Shown: positions 1 to 8,458 of the stretch, in pieces | How positions within the stretch are numbered: position 1 is the stretch's first letter | How the letters are laid out: every line of letters begins with the position of its first letter | Assembly (NCBI GenBank): GCA_019747165.1 | Contig: JAIERC010000003.1 | Location: 1-28,436 of the forward strand | Length of the DNA stretch: 28,436 bases | Direction: 5' to 3' | From: Sphingomonas sp. | GTDB taxonomy: Bacteria > Pseudomonadota > Alphaproteobacteria > Sphingomonadales > Sphingomonadaceae | Notes under the pieces: generated by a model | What the model was told of the DNA's origin: nothing | The model's input: only the letters and a program-made list of their open reading frames with translations | Databases searched by the model: none | Program-made: the position numbers and the translations under genes

Positions 1-811
1 CATGCCCCATGCCCTTGGTCTGCGGACGCGGCAGGTTCGCTGGATCGAGGCCAAGCCGCTGCATTGAGGGGATCAGCCAATTGGCGGCGACCCCCGCTAT
101 GTCGGGTGTGAACATCAGATCCTCTGAATGGCCCTCGACCAGCATCCGGGCATAGTCTGGATCGACCGCCGCCTCCTGCGTTGCGATGAACCGCGTGCCC
201 ATATAGGCGAGATCGGCGCCCAATATCTCCGCCGCACGAATCGCGGCTCCTGTTGAGATCGACCCTGCCATCAGCAGCGTGCCATCGAAAATGCGCCGAA
301 TGCGCGGGATCAGCGCCAAATGGCCGATGGTCCCCGAGTGCCCGCCGCCGCCCGACCCGACGCAAGTCAGCCCGTCCACCCCGGCGGCGATCGCTTTTTC
401 GGCAAAGCGGAAGTTGGTGACATCGTGGAAGATCGTCATGCCGCGATCATGCACCGCTTGCGTCAGCTCGGCCGGGTTGCCCACCGCGCTGATGATCAGC
501 CACACGCCGTAGCGCTGGCACGCATCAAGGTGACGAGCGAGCTCGACCGGCTCCATGCGTGTCGGCAGGTTGATCGCCACCGGCCCCACCCGCGCGCCCG
601 GATTGTCCCCAGCGAAAAGATCCAGATCGCCGCGTATCTGCGCCAGCCACGCTTCGAACAGCTCGAAGCTGCGTGCATTATGCCGAGGAAGCGCGCCGAC
701 AATCCCAGCCTTGCACGCCGCCGTCACCATCGCTGGATTGCTGATGAGGAACATTGGCGCGCAAACGGCCGGGAGGACGATCGTGTCGCGAATAAAGGGA
801 TCGAGCGCCAC
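1..811 (-). CDS. Nitronate monooxygenase (2-nitropropane dioxygenase family), 3' end outside window
   Basis: FMN-dependent enzyme of the nitronate monooxygenase family, which oxidises alkyl nitronates to carbonyl compounds and nitrite. Reading from a GTG at 811, the frame stays open to the window edge (about 270 codons). It shows the family N-terminus (LPAVCAPMFLISNP), a TIM-barrel pattern, the glycine-rich FMN-phosphate loop GSGGGGHSGT with the conserved His, and MAGSISTGAAIRAAEILGAD near the second phosphate-binding segment. The GTG is preceded by GGGAGG about 6 bases upstream, which decides the start. It lies 30 bases after the nitroreductase stop, so the two are probably co-transcribed with the amidohydrolase. 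The true substrate is unknown; many members act on propionate-3-nitronate. The C-terminus is missing from the window. Confidence 0.9.
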   Translation of the reverse strand, partial: MALDPFIRDTIVLPAVCAPMFLISNPAMVTAACKAGIVGALPRHNARSFELFEAWLAQIRGDLDLFAGDNPGARVGPVAINLPTRMEPVELARHLDACQRYGVWLIISAVGNPAELTQAVHDRGMTIFHDVTNFRFAEKAIAAGVDGLTCVGSGGGGHSGTIGHLALIPRIRRIFDGTLLMAGSISTGAAIRAAEILGADLAYMGTRFIATQEAAVDPDYARMLVEGHSEDLMFTPDIAGVAANWLIPSMQRLGLDPANLPRPQTKGMGH

Positions 812-841
812 CAGGTAACCTCCCTGAATATTCGAAGCGTG

Positions 842-1549
842 CTAGTCGTCGAAACCGACGAACACGACCGCCTCATCGACCGATTTGCGTTCCGACACCA
901 CAGTATTGGCCGGAAAATCGTCATCCGGCCAGCCGAGCGCGATGCTTTTCATGATCACCTGATCGTCGGCGATGCCGGCATGTTCGCGCACCACGGGTGA
1001 TTGCATAATCCCCTGGCTGTTGATGACGGTGCCCAATCCGCGCGACCAGGCGGCATTGACCAGTGCAGTCGCGACCGCCCCACAATCAAACGGCGTATCG
1101 TCGCTGCCATCGAGCACCCGGTCATAGGTGATGATGATGCAAACGGGCGCGTCAAACTGGCGGAATCCGCGCAGCACCCAATCTGTACGCGCTGCCTTGT
1201 CGTCGCGCTCGATGCCCATGGCGGCGAAAAGCTGCTTGGCGACGCCCACCTGCCGATCGCGGTGCTGGCCTTCGAACGGTTGCCCCGTGCGGAACTCGCG
1301 CGATTGCGGCACGCCGGCGACCATCCGTTCGGTGTTGCCAGCGCGAATCCGATTGAGCGGTTCGCCAGTGATGACGTAAAAATTCCAGGGCTGGACATTC
1401 ATCGACGACGGCGCGCGCATGGCGATACCGATAATCTCTTCGATCAATTTCTTTGGCACGGCATCCGGCTTGTACCCGCGGATGCTGCGCCGACCGAGGA
1501 CAACCTGATCGTAGCCCCGCTTCATATCATCATTGGAAATTGCACTCAT
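842..1549 (-). CDS. Nitroreductase family protein
   Basis: A 235-residue flavoprotein of the nitroreductase superfamily, which uses NAD(P)H to reduce nitro groups, quinones or related acceptors on FMN. Visible motifs are the N-terminal phosphate-binding RRSIRGY, the APSSMNVQPWNFYVITG segment typical of the FMN pocket, and a C-terminal SIALGWPDDDFPAN block that matches the family pattern G(Y/W)PD. The length is normal. The ATG lies only 10 bases after the stop of the amidohydrolase gene, and the nitronate monooxygenase follows 30 bases downstream, so this is the middle gene of a three-gene operon. Pairing a nitroreductase with a nitronate monooxygenase suggests nitro-compound handling, but that is inference; the substrate cannot be read from the sequence. 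Confidence 0.9.
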   Translation of the reverse strand: MSAISNDDMKRGYDQVVLGRRSIRGYKPDAVPKKLIEEIIGIAMRAPSSMNVQPWNFYVITGEPLNRIRAGNTERMVAGVPQSREFRTGQPFEGQHRDRQVGVAKQLFAAMGIERDDKAARTDWVLRGFRQFDAPVCIIITYDRVLDGSDDTPFDCGAVATALVNAAWSRGLGTVINSQGIMQSPVVREHAGIADDQVIMKSIALGWPDDDFPANTVVSERKSVDEAVVFVGFDD

Positions 1550-1559
1550 GCCCGCTTCA

Positions 1560-3305
1560 TCATTCTGCCGCCACGGCGTGCCGATCCGTCACGCGCGGTC
1601 CACGCACCAGCGTACCCGGCCGCGCGCCTGTCGGTGATCCGTCGCGGAAGGTTACCTGCCCGTTCTTGATCGTCGCCCGGTACCCTTCCGCCTTTTGCAG
1701 CAAGCGCTTGCCCCCGGCAGGCAAATCGAAGGCCAGATAGGGCTTCAGCAAACGCAGCCGATCCATGTCGATAATGTTGATGTCGCCCAACATCCCGGGC
1801 GCGATCCGCCCTCGGTCCCCTAGGCCATAGCTGTCAGCGGTATGCGAACTGAGCCGCATCACCGCATGTTCGAGCGAGACCCGCGCGCCGCGCGTGCGAT
1901 CCCGTACCCAGTGGGTCAGCATGAAGGTGGTGCTCGCCGCGTCACAGATCGAGCCGCAATGCGCGCCGCCATCGGCGAGGCTGACCACGGTATCCTTGTG
2001 ATGGAGCAGCTCGGCGATGTGATCGAGATGTCCCTCTACATAGTTGAGCATCGGCAAGTAGATGAAACCGCGCCCCTCGTCCGCCATCATCACGTCATAG
2101 GCGTATTCCGCCGGATCGCGCTCCTCGGCGGCGGCAAGAGCCGCGATCGACTGGGATGCGGTCGGCTCGTAATCGGGCTGTTCGCCGAGCGTGTATTGCT
2201 CGTGCCAGTCCTGAAAAACCTGGAGCATCATGTCGTTGAGCTTCACCCCCGGCGGCGCGATCGGCTCTTCCAGCAGCTTCGCCTTGAACGCCGGGTCCTT
2301 CAGCGCGGCGAGTTGCTCCTCCCAGGGCTTGCCGGCGATCGCGCGCCAGCTTGGGCGCAACAGGAAGGGGTGCGCGGTCGCCCGCCAGTTCATCAAGATG
2401 CCGGTGCCGCGCAGCGCGATTTGCGCAGTAATGTTGGCACCCCGCGCATTGGCTTCCTCGGTCCGGCGCATCTGTTCGCGCCAGCTTGCCTGCACGATCT
2501 TCGACTGGATCAGCGCATAGCTAACTGGCATGCCGGTTTCGCGCGACACTTCCTCCATCCAGGCGAATTCCTCGGCGCAGGGGTTGAGGTCCGATGCCAG
2601 CTCGAACACGCCGTGCCCGGCGCGCTTGATCGCCTGGCCAATGCCGACCAGCTCGTCGCGCGCGGCATAGGTCCCCGGCACGACGCTGCCGTCGCTCGAG
2701 CGGTGCACCACTGTGCGGCTGGTGGAGAAGCCGAGTGCTCCCGCCTTCAGCCCCTGCTCGACGATATCCGCCATCGCTGCGATATCTTCGGGCGTCGCCG
2801 CCTCATTGCGCGCGCCGCGCTCGCCCATCACATAGGCGCGCACCGCACCGTGCGGCACCTGCGCCACGACATCGACAGTGCGCGGCATGCGCTCCAGCAC
2901 GTCGAGATATTCCGGAAACGTCTCCCACCCCCAGGTCAGTCCTTCGGCGAGCGCCGATCCGGGGATGTCCTCCACCCCCTCCATCAGCGCAATCAGCCAG
3001 TCGTGACGATCGGGCGCGGCAGGCGCGAAGCCGACCCCGCAATTGCCCATCACGACGGTGGTGACGCCGTGCCAAGACGACGGGGCCAATTCCGGGTCCC
3101 AGGTCGCCTGCCCGTCATAATGGGTATGCACATCGACAAAGCCGGGGGTGACGATCAATCCCGTGGCGTCGATTTCCGCGCGCCCCCTGCCCGCCACCGT
3201 GCCGACGGTGCTGATGATACCATCGTCGATCGCGACATCGCCCAGGAAACACGGTGCCCCCGTACCATCGACGATCGTACCGCCGCGAATCACAAGATCA
3301 TGCAT
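1560..3305 (-). CDS. N-acyl-D-amino-acid deacylase-type amidohydrolase
   Basis: A 581-residue amidohydrolase-superfamily enzyme of the D-aminoacylase branch, which hydrolyses N-acyl or cyclic amide bonds. It begins with the small beta domain (VIRGGTIVDGTG). The metal ligands are in VHTHYDGQ (H60, H62), the conserved metal-bridging Cys is in MGNCGVGFAP (C89), and GALGFSTSR plus the catalytic-Asp loop SLADGGAHCG follow in order. The length fits the 480-600 residue range of the family. The ATG has a GGGGAG site 8-9 bases upstream. It is the first gene of the operon that continues into the nitroreductase and nitronate monooxygenase, and it is divergent from the phytanoyl-CoA-dioxygenase-family gene. 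The natural substrate is not evident; many sphingomonad members are annotated only by family. Confidence 0.92.
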   Translation of the reverse strand: MHDLVIRGGTIVDGTGAPCFLGDVAIDDGIISTVGTVAGRGRAEIDATGLIVTPGFVDVHTHYDGQATWDPELAPSSWHGVTTVVMGNCGVGFAPAAPDRHDWLIALMEGVEDIPGSALAEGLTWGWETFPEYLDVLERMPRTVDVVAQVPHGAVRAYVMGERGARNEAATPEDIAAMADIVEQGLKAGALGFSTSRTVVHRSSDGSVVPGTYAARDELVGIGQAIKRAGHGVFELASDLNPCAEEFAWMEEVSRETGMPVSYALIQSKIVQASWREQMRRTEEANARGANITAQIALRGTGILMNWRATAHPFLLRPSWRAIAGKPWEEQLAALKDPAFKAKLLEEPIAPPGVKLNDMMLQVFQDWHEQYTLGEQPDYEPTASQSIAALAAAEERDPAEYAYDVMMADEGRGFIYLPMLNYVEGHLDHIAELLHHKDTVVSLADGGAHCGSICDAASTTFMLTHWVRDRTRGARVSLEHAVMRLSSHTADSYGLGDRGRIAPGMLGDINIIDMDRLRLLKPYLAFDLPAGGKRLLQKAEGYRATIKNGQVTFRDGSPTGARPGTLVRGPRVTDRHAVAAE

Positions 3306-3556
3306 GGTTGAGCTCCCCTGCCTCTATTCGGATGGGCGCGACCAGCGCCATGAAAGCCCCAACGTCGATACTATTCCTTAGCTTTCAGCCCATGGCAAAT
3401 CCGGATAGGCTACATGGCATTTGCCGACAATGAGGCCATTATTGCGACGCCATTTGCTCGCCAATATGTCTGGTTAAGCCATGGGGCGGGGCACGGCTTC
3501 GCAGCATAAAGCGCCCATGGCCCTTTGATGCGGTTAAAATATGGGCGGAGTGCGCA
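3306..3556. promoter_or_regulatory. Shared divergent promoter region with repeated ATTTGC half-sites
   Basis: This 251-base spacer separates the minus-strand amidohydrolase operon from the plus-strand dioxygenase gene, so it must hold both promoters. GGCAAAT at 3394-3400 and ATTTGCC at 3419-3425 form an inverted pair, and a third ATTTGC lies at 3452-3457. This layout is compatible with a regulator-binding region. I could not identify a convincing -35/-10 pair. The plus-strand gene has a GGCGGAG ribosome-binding site just before its ATG. Confidence 0.4.
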
Positions 3557-4339
3557 ATGGCAACGATCGAGCAAATTGACGACCGGACAACCGACATCGA
3601 CCAAGTTGCCGCAAAATTCGCCGCTGATGGCTTTGCCGTGGTCCACGATCTCGCCGATGCCGATTGCGTTGCAGACCTGCGCCGGGTCTATGACGGGATG
3701 CTCGATGGATCGATCCCGTGTCCGACGACCGACCGAATGCTGGGCGGCGTCACGCGCCAGCTCACCAACCCGCACCGCTTTCATCCGGCGTTTCGCGACA
3801 ACATTGCTGTCGAGCGCGCCAAGGATTACGCGGCAAAAATTCTGGGCTGCGATCGCCCCGACATCATCTTTTCAATGATGATCTACAAGCCCGCTGGTCA
3901 TGACAAGGACACGCCTTGGCACATGGACATGTCCTACACCCATATGCCCGCGCTATGGGCGGGCGCACAGGTGCCCAATAATCTCAACATCACCTTCTGG
4001 CTCGCGCTCGACGATGTTGATGAGACGATGGGCTGCATGGAATTCATCCCCGGCGTCCAGAATAATCCCATGCCCGAACATTTCGTCGCCTCCGGCGAAG
4101 CGAGCGAGGATACGCGCCTGTTAGCAATTCGCGATCCAGAATCGGTGCTTGATCTGTCGATGGCAGTGCAATGCCCGATCCCGGCCGGCACCGCGACCAT
4201 TCACGGCTATTCTACCCCGCACTATACAGGCCCCAATCGATCTCCCCGCCAGCGCCGCGCCTATATCTTCAGCTTCGCGCGGCCCGACATCGCCGACGTG
4301 ATGACTGACGTGCTGGTAAAAGGCCGACCGCAGTCCTGA
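3557..4339 (+). CDS. Phytanoyl-CoA dioxygenase (PhyH) family protein
   Basis: A 260-residue Fe(II)/2-oxoglutarate-dependent oxygenase of the PhyH family. The N-terminal FAADGFAVVHDL block is typical. The iron facial triad is visible as H122-x-D124 in PWHMDMSY, with the distal His most likely H222 in PHYTGPNRS; the following Arg-rich stretch (SPRQRRAY) would bind 2-oxoglutarate. The LALDDVDETMGCMEFIPG segment is the usual conserved core strand. The ATG at 3557 follows a GGCGGAG site. It is divergent from the amidohydrolase operon and convergent with the TonB receptor. Bacterial members hydroxylate very varied small molecules, so the name denotes the fold, not phytanoyl-CoA as substrate. Confidence 0.92.
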   Translation: MATIEQIDDRTTDIDQVAAKFAADGFAVVHDLADADCVADLRRVYDGMLDGSIPCPTTDRMLGGVTRQLTNPHRFHPAFRDNIAVERAKDYAAKILGCDRPDIIFSMMIYKPAGHDKDTPWHMDMSYTHMPALWAGAQVPNNLNITFWLALDDVDETMGCMEFIPGVQNNPMPEHFVASGEASEDTRLLAIRDPESVLDLSMAVQCPIPAGTATIHGYSTPHYTGPNRSPRQRRAYIFSFARPDIADVMTDVLVKGRPQS

Positions 4340-4582
4340 ACCAAAAGGCAGCGCGGCCTGCCCAGTATCAATCGACCCAATGTCGCTCGTTCGCCCGCGC
4401 GGGGCATAAACCGCTGCTCGCGACAACAGCCGCCTATCGGCTGCTGGCAACAGCCTGTCGGCAGGGCGCCCCAGAATTGTTATGTGGATTACCAAAGGTT
4501 CAGGCTGAACGCCGAACCTCTATAGGCTCTATTAATCTGGGATGGCCGAGAAGCTTGAAAATTCCGGTTCAAGTAAAGGTGC

Positions 4583-6976
4583 TTACCAAGCAGTGGAGAT
4601 CCCGAGGCGAACATTGAGCGGCCGCAATGGCGTCGTCTGATCGCGCGATGCCAATCTGAAAGGGTTGCCAAAGGCGAATCGATTACCCGTTTGATTGGTC
4701 AGATTGTCGACCACCAGTGAGACGTCTATCGATCTCCATCGCAACCCTGACATCAGTCCGATCGAATAATAATTGCCTTGGCTGATGTCGAACAGGTCGC
4801 CGGTACCGAGCACGGATCGCCCCACATAATCGGCTGTGAAGCCGATACGGGGCGTTACGGTCGCTGCATGCCATTCATAGGAGACTGCAAGGTGAGCAGC
4901 AAAGGGCGGCGTTTCCGGTAACCGCCGGTTATCCCGCTTGGATTGATCCGCCATCGGCCCCGACACCGAGTTATTAGTGAATAGAAATGTCCCATCAGCC
5001 TTGAGACCCCGAATCGGTATCCAGTCGATGTTGCCCTCAACCGTTTCGATCCGGGCATCACCTACATTAGCGGTAAACGGTTGCCCTGCCCGATTGATGA
5101 GATCAGCCTGAATACCGCGCCAGCGAGCCAGCGAAAAACTGGTCGAAAAGGCAAGGCCAGTCTCGCTGCTGCGCAATTTGCGCATGCCAACTTCACCGAC
5201 AATAATCGAATCGGATTGATAATCCGCCACACGCCCGATCCCTTGGGCAACCGCAAGGCCGCCGGTTCGATAACCTGACTGGTAGCGCGCAAACAACGAT
5301 AGTTGCGGGGCAACCACCCACGACAATGCCACCGTTGGATCAATGCGACGAGTCGAGCGCCCGCGGACGAAATTGTTCGAACGTGGCGTGCTTGATGGTT
5401 CACCATCAACCCGCGCAGACGTCACGCGACCACCAACCGTGGCAAAAACCGCTGGCAGGATTTTCACCGTCCCCTCGGCAAATCCTGAAATTGCTTGGGT
5501 AACATTGGTGACACCGATGATGTTCGGATCGCTTTCTGGCGAGCCGATCGCGCGCGAGAGAATGTCGCGGTCGCTGATATAAGAAATGCCAGCGACCCAG
5601 GAACTGCCATTGTCGAGCGAGCGCGACAGCCGGGTTTCCTGACTGAACAAAAGCTTGTCACGAGCGGCGGTATAGGTGAGCGGCACAATTCGGCTGCCGA
5701 CTTGCAGCGTTTGGGTCGCATCGAACCTTTCGGTCGAGCGATAGCCGACAATACCGGTGGCTGAAAAAAAGCGCAGTCCGCTCTCCCAATCCTTCGACAG
5801 CGCAAAACGCCCAAACACAATCTGATTGTCAAAGGGTTGCGCTATCCGTGAGCGGCGCACCAGCGGGCCCGATGCTGGCTCAGCATATTGGGCGTCGCGG
5901 GTGTCGATGCGCTGATAGGCGCCGCTGACCTCGACACGCCACGCATCGCCGGGATCAAGCCGCAAGCCAAGACGGGCACCCACTGTATCGCTCTGGTTGA
6001 TATCGGCCAGGCCGCGCCGCGCGTCGTCGATATAGCCGCCATCACGAATACGGTAAGCAACCGCTCGAAGTCCAAGCCTATCCGCGACAATGGGCAGGTT
6101 GACGATGCCAGCGACATCGAACCCCGGTGTGCCGCTATATGTCGCTGTGACGCCGCCGCCGATCGACCCGGACAATCGGTTGAGATCGATTGGATTTGAC
6201 GTGTGTCTGATCACGCCGCCGATCGCTCCGGACCCGTAAAGCGTGCCCTGCGGCCCTTCCAAAATCTCGACGCTTTTGAAGTCATAGAGCCGAAGGCCGG
6301 GGTCCGGCCCCGTATAATTGAGCTGAACGTCGTCAAGATAGAGGCTGACGGTCGCTTGGGTGCTGCCGTTAAAGCTGCTGTCGGCGACGCCACGGATAAA
6401 GATCTTGTCGCGACCCGCCCCCAGATGGGTGCTCTGTAATATCGGATATTTCTGGACCGAATCAGACAAGTTACCCGCACCCTGAGGCGGCAATGGTGTC
6501 CCCCCTTCGATGAAGATCATACTGCCGGGAAAGCGCAGCAAGGGAACGCGCTGCTTGCTGCCGGTTACCAAGATGTCATCGACCGACGCCGGCTCGCTGA
6601 CCGGTTTAGCGCGAGCCGGTGCGCGCAACGGTTTTGGCACCGCCATGCGGACGATGCGAAAGCCGCCATGCCCAACAGCAATCGCGCGAAGGCCGGTACC
6701 TTTAAGAAGCTCAGCCAACGCACGTCGCACCGACATTGATCCGCTCAGTCGCGGTGTGCGGATCAGGTTGAGCCCCGGTTCGGTGCTGACGATCTCTGCG
6801 TTTGCTGTGCGGGCCACCGCCGTTAGCGCCGCGTCTAGGCTTGTCGCCGGAATCGAAATCGCTGTCTCGCGCGCCGTTGCAGGTGCGGGCATGGCAACCG
6901 CCACGCCAAAGAGCAGAGGACCAAGACTAACGCGAAGCCGGTTCGCTGTCCGATAATATCCACCGCTCGCCGTCAC
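4583..6976 (-). CDS. TonB-dependent outer-membrane receptor with N-terminal STN signalling domain
   Basis: A FecA-like transducing receptor of about 797 residues. After a signal peptide ending in PAPATA comes the STN (secretin/TonB N-terminal) domain (ISIPATSLDAALTAVARTA...RALAELLKGTGLRA), which contacts FecR in the periplasm. A TonB box-like DDILVTGSK, the plug (LYLDDVQLNYTG, VEILEGPQGTLYGSGAIGGVI) and a 22-strand-type barrel ending in LNVRLGISTAW follow. It is the last gene of the sigma/FecR/receptor set and overlaps the end of fecR. No ATG fits the signal peptide; I chose the GTG at 6976, which has GGAG 12 bases upstream, while a TTG at 6994 is also possible. The ligand is unknown: FecIR-linked receptors are not limited to iron-siderophores. 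Confidence 0.93.
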   Translation of the reverse strand: MTASGGYYRTANRLRVSLGPLLFGVAVAMPAPATARETAISIPATSLDAALTAVARTANAEIVSTEPGLNLIRTPRLSGSMSVRRALAELLKGTGLRAIAVGHGGFRIVRMAVPKPLRAPARAKPVSEPASVDDILVTGSKQRVPLLRFPGSMIFIEGGTPLPPQGAGNLSDSVQKYPILQSTHLGAGRDKIFIRGVADSSFNGSTQATVSLYLDDVQLNYTGPDPGLRLYDFKSVEILEGPQGTLYGSGAIGGVIRHTSNPIDLNRLSGSIGGGVTATYSGTPGFDVAGIVNLPIVADRLGLRAVAYRIRDGGYIDDARRGLADINQSDTVGARLGLRLDPGDAWRVEVSGAYQRIDTRDAQYAEPASGPLVRRSRIAQPFDNQIVFGRFALSKDWESGLRFFSATGIVGYRSTERFDATQTLQVGSRIVPLTYTAARDKLLFSQETRLSRSLDNGSSWVAGISYISDRDILSRAIGSPESDPNIIGVTNVTQAISGFAEGTVKILPAVFATVGGRVTSARVDGEPSSTPRSNNFVRGRSTRRIDPTVALSWVVAPQLSLFARYQSGYRTGGLAVAQGIGRVADYQSDSIIVGEVGMRKLRSSETGLAFSTSFSLARWRGIQADLINRAGQPFTANVGDARIETVEGNIDWIPIRGLKADGTFLFTNNSVSGPMADQSKRDNRRLPETPPFAAHLAVSYEWHAATVTPRIGFTADYVGRSVLGTGDLFDISQGNYYSIGLMSGLRWRSIDVSLVVDNLTNQTGNRFAFGNPFRLASRDQTTPLRPLNVRLGISTAW

Positions 6977-7889
6977 GCCGCAAATTTGCTCCAATCAGTG
7001 AAGCCAGATGCGGTACATCCCGGTCGGCGTCCCCCGAAAAGCGAACCATGCCCGTAAAGGGCCGTGCCGACAAGTCGGACGCCAGTATCAAATTGATACC
7101 ATAAAGCCGGTTGAGCGTGACCGCGACTTCATCGAGCGATTGTCCATTGAAGCTCAATCGACCAGACCGCCAGCCGCCCACCAATGCAGGCGCCATCTTG
7201 GACATTGTAACATGACCGCTTGCCTCATTAACATTTAGGGCGTCACCCGGTGCCAGCATCATTGCTTCAGCATCGGGCCGGTACATCACTGATCCTTCGG
7301 CCACCTCAACAGTCAACCGATTGGGCAGGCGCATGACGTTGAAGACCGTGCCCAGATCACGGATCTCAATCTTGCCCGACATAACGGCAAAGGGCCGCGC
7401 GGAATCATGGCGGACATGAAATGTCGCTTCGCCCTGTTCCAGCACGGCTATCCGCATATTGACGTGATCGAGCCGCAGCCGTGTCCCCCCGCTCATCTCG
7501 ATGCTGGTACCATCGGCCAGCGCAACCGTCCGGCGTTCGCCGCGCGCTGTCGCGATCTCATAGGACGAAGCGTGCCGCGCGAGCAGGCTGGGCAGCGTTA
7601 CAGCGACCAAAGCAGCCGCCGCTGCTGACGCCCCTGCGGCCCATAGCCAGTGCTTGCGACCATTGTCATTGGCGGCAGCCGATATAGCAATGGACATAGC
7701 AGTGGGCTCAGGGAAACGGGCATTGGCGATCGCACGATCCTGTATGGCGATAGTGTCATAAGCTGCGGCGTTTGCCGGGCTTGCCTCGATCCACTCGATA
7801 AAAACGGCCCAGTCGTCTTCGCGCGCTTCGGCAAGCCGGATGTGCCATCCAATCGCTTGTTCGACAATCATGCCTTGGTCAGCGCGCAC
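6927..7889 (-). CDS. FecR-type anti-sigma factor / signal transducer
   Basis: An inner-membrane sigma regulator of about 320 residues that relays occupancy of the TonB receptor to the partner ECF sigma factor. The N-terminal cytoplasmic domain (QAIGWHIRLAEAREDDWAVFIEWIEAS...AAAYD) is the DUF4880-like sigma-binding part. One transmembrane helix (WLWAAGASAAAAALVAVTL) follows. Then come the periplasmic FecR domain (ATARGERRTVALADGTSIEM ... GTVFNVMRLPNRLTVEVAEGSV) and a C-terminal STN-like segment ending in GERWILSD. Start choice: a GTG at 7889, with AAGGGAG about 8 bases upstream, gives an 11-base overlap with the sigma gene. An ATG at 7871 and a TTG at 7913 are alternatives. Confidence 0.92.
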   Translation of the reverse strand: MRADQGMIVEQAIGWHIRLAEAREDDWAVFIEWIEASPANAAAYDTIAIQDRAIANARFPEPTAMSIAISAAANDNGRKHWLWAAGASAAAAALVAVTLPSLLARHASSYEIATARGERRTVALADGTSIEMSGGTRLRLDHVNMRIAVLEQGEATFHVRHDSARPFAVMSGKIEIRDLGTVFNVMRLPNRLTVEVAEGSVMYRPDAEAMMLAPGDALNVNEASGHVTMSKMAPALVGGWRSGRLSFNGQSLDEVAVTLNRLYGINLILASDLSARPFTGMVRFSGDADRDVPHLASLIGANLRRDGERWILSDSEPASR

Positions 7890-8436
7890 GATCTGTGCTC
7901 CCTTCATCGTCAAGACGATGCAGACTGGCTAAATCCTCATCAGATTGACCGAATTGATCATAAATTTTGCGATAGGCGCGCTGTAACAGCTTTTCGACCC
8001 CGCTGACGCTGATTCCAAGCTCTTCAGCGATCGCGCGTTGCGGCTTGCCCTCTATCCGGGACAAACGGAGCGCGGTGGCCATTCGCTCGGGCATCTTGTT
8101 GAGTGCGGCTTCGACGACACGCCATTCATCCTTGGCAATCAGGATGCGTTCAGCATTAGGCACGTCATCGGCAGCAGGGCCCAGTTCACTCCAAGCCGTA
8201 TCGCGTGCAGCCCGCTTGGTTGCAGCGATGCGACGATCGGTCGCCAAATTGGCGGCAACGCGGAAAAGAAATGCTGCAGGCTCTGCGACCGGATAATCAC
8301 TTAACCCGTCGATCTTCAGCCACATTTCTTGCAAAAGATCCTCGGCCTCCTCGAGGCTGCCGAGCCGAGCCGTGAAAAGCCGAAGGAGCATTGCGCGCCG
8401 CGCCAGGAAAACGGCCGTTAGTCCGTCGGCTGCCAC
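7879..8436 (-). CDS. FecI-type ECF RNA polymerase sigma factor
   Basis: An extracytoplasmic-function sigma factor of about 185 residues. Region 2 is seen in LGSLEEAEDLLQEMWLKIDGL followed by AAFLFRVAANLATDRRI. Region 4 is seen in LNKMPERMATALRLSRIEGKPQRAIAEELGISVSGVEKLLQRAYRKI, the helix-turn-helix that reads the -35 element. I place the start at the GTG at 8436, which has AAAGGGGC upstream and leaves a 22-base gap after the deacetylase gene. The longest open frame would instead begin inside that gene at 8577 and give an unusually long N-terminus. FecR and the receptor follow with overlaps, a standard cell-surface signalling module. The short gap to the deacetylase suggests read-through from upstream. 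Confidence 0.93.
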   Translation of the reverse strand: MAADGLTAVFLARRAMLLRLFTARLGSLEEAEDLLQEMWLKIDGLSDYPVAEPAAFLFRVAANLATDRRIAATKRAARDTAWSELGPAADDVPNAERILIAKDEWRVVEAALNKMPERMATALRLSRIEGKPQRAIAEELGISVSGVEKLLQRAYRKIYDQFGQSDEDLASLHRLDDEGSTDRAR

Positions 8437-8458
8437 GCTTGCTTCGCCCCTTTGGTGG

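Noticed and set aside
1842..3311. 489-codon plus-strand open frame across the amidohydrolase gene
   Set aside because: Antisense shadow. The minus strand has the complete set of amidohydrolase motifs.
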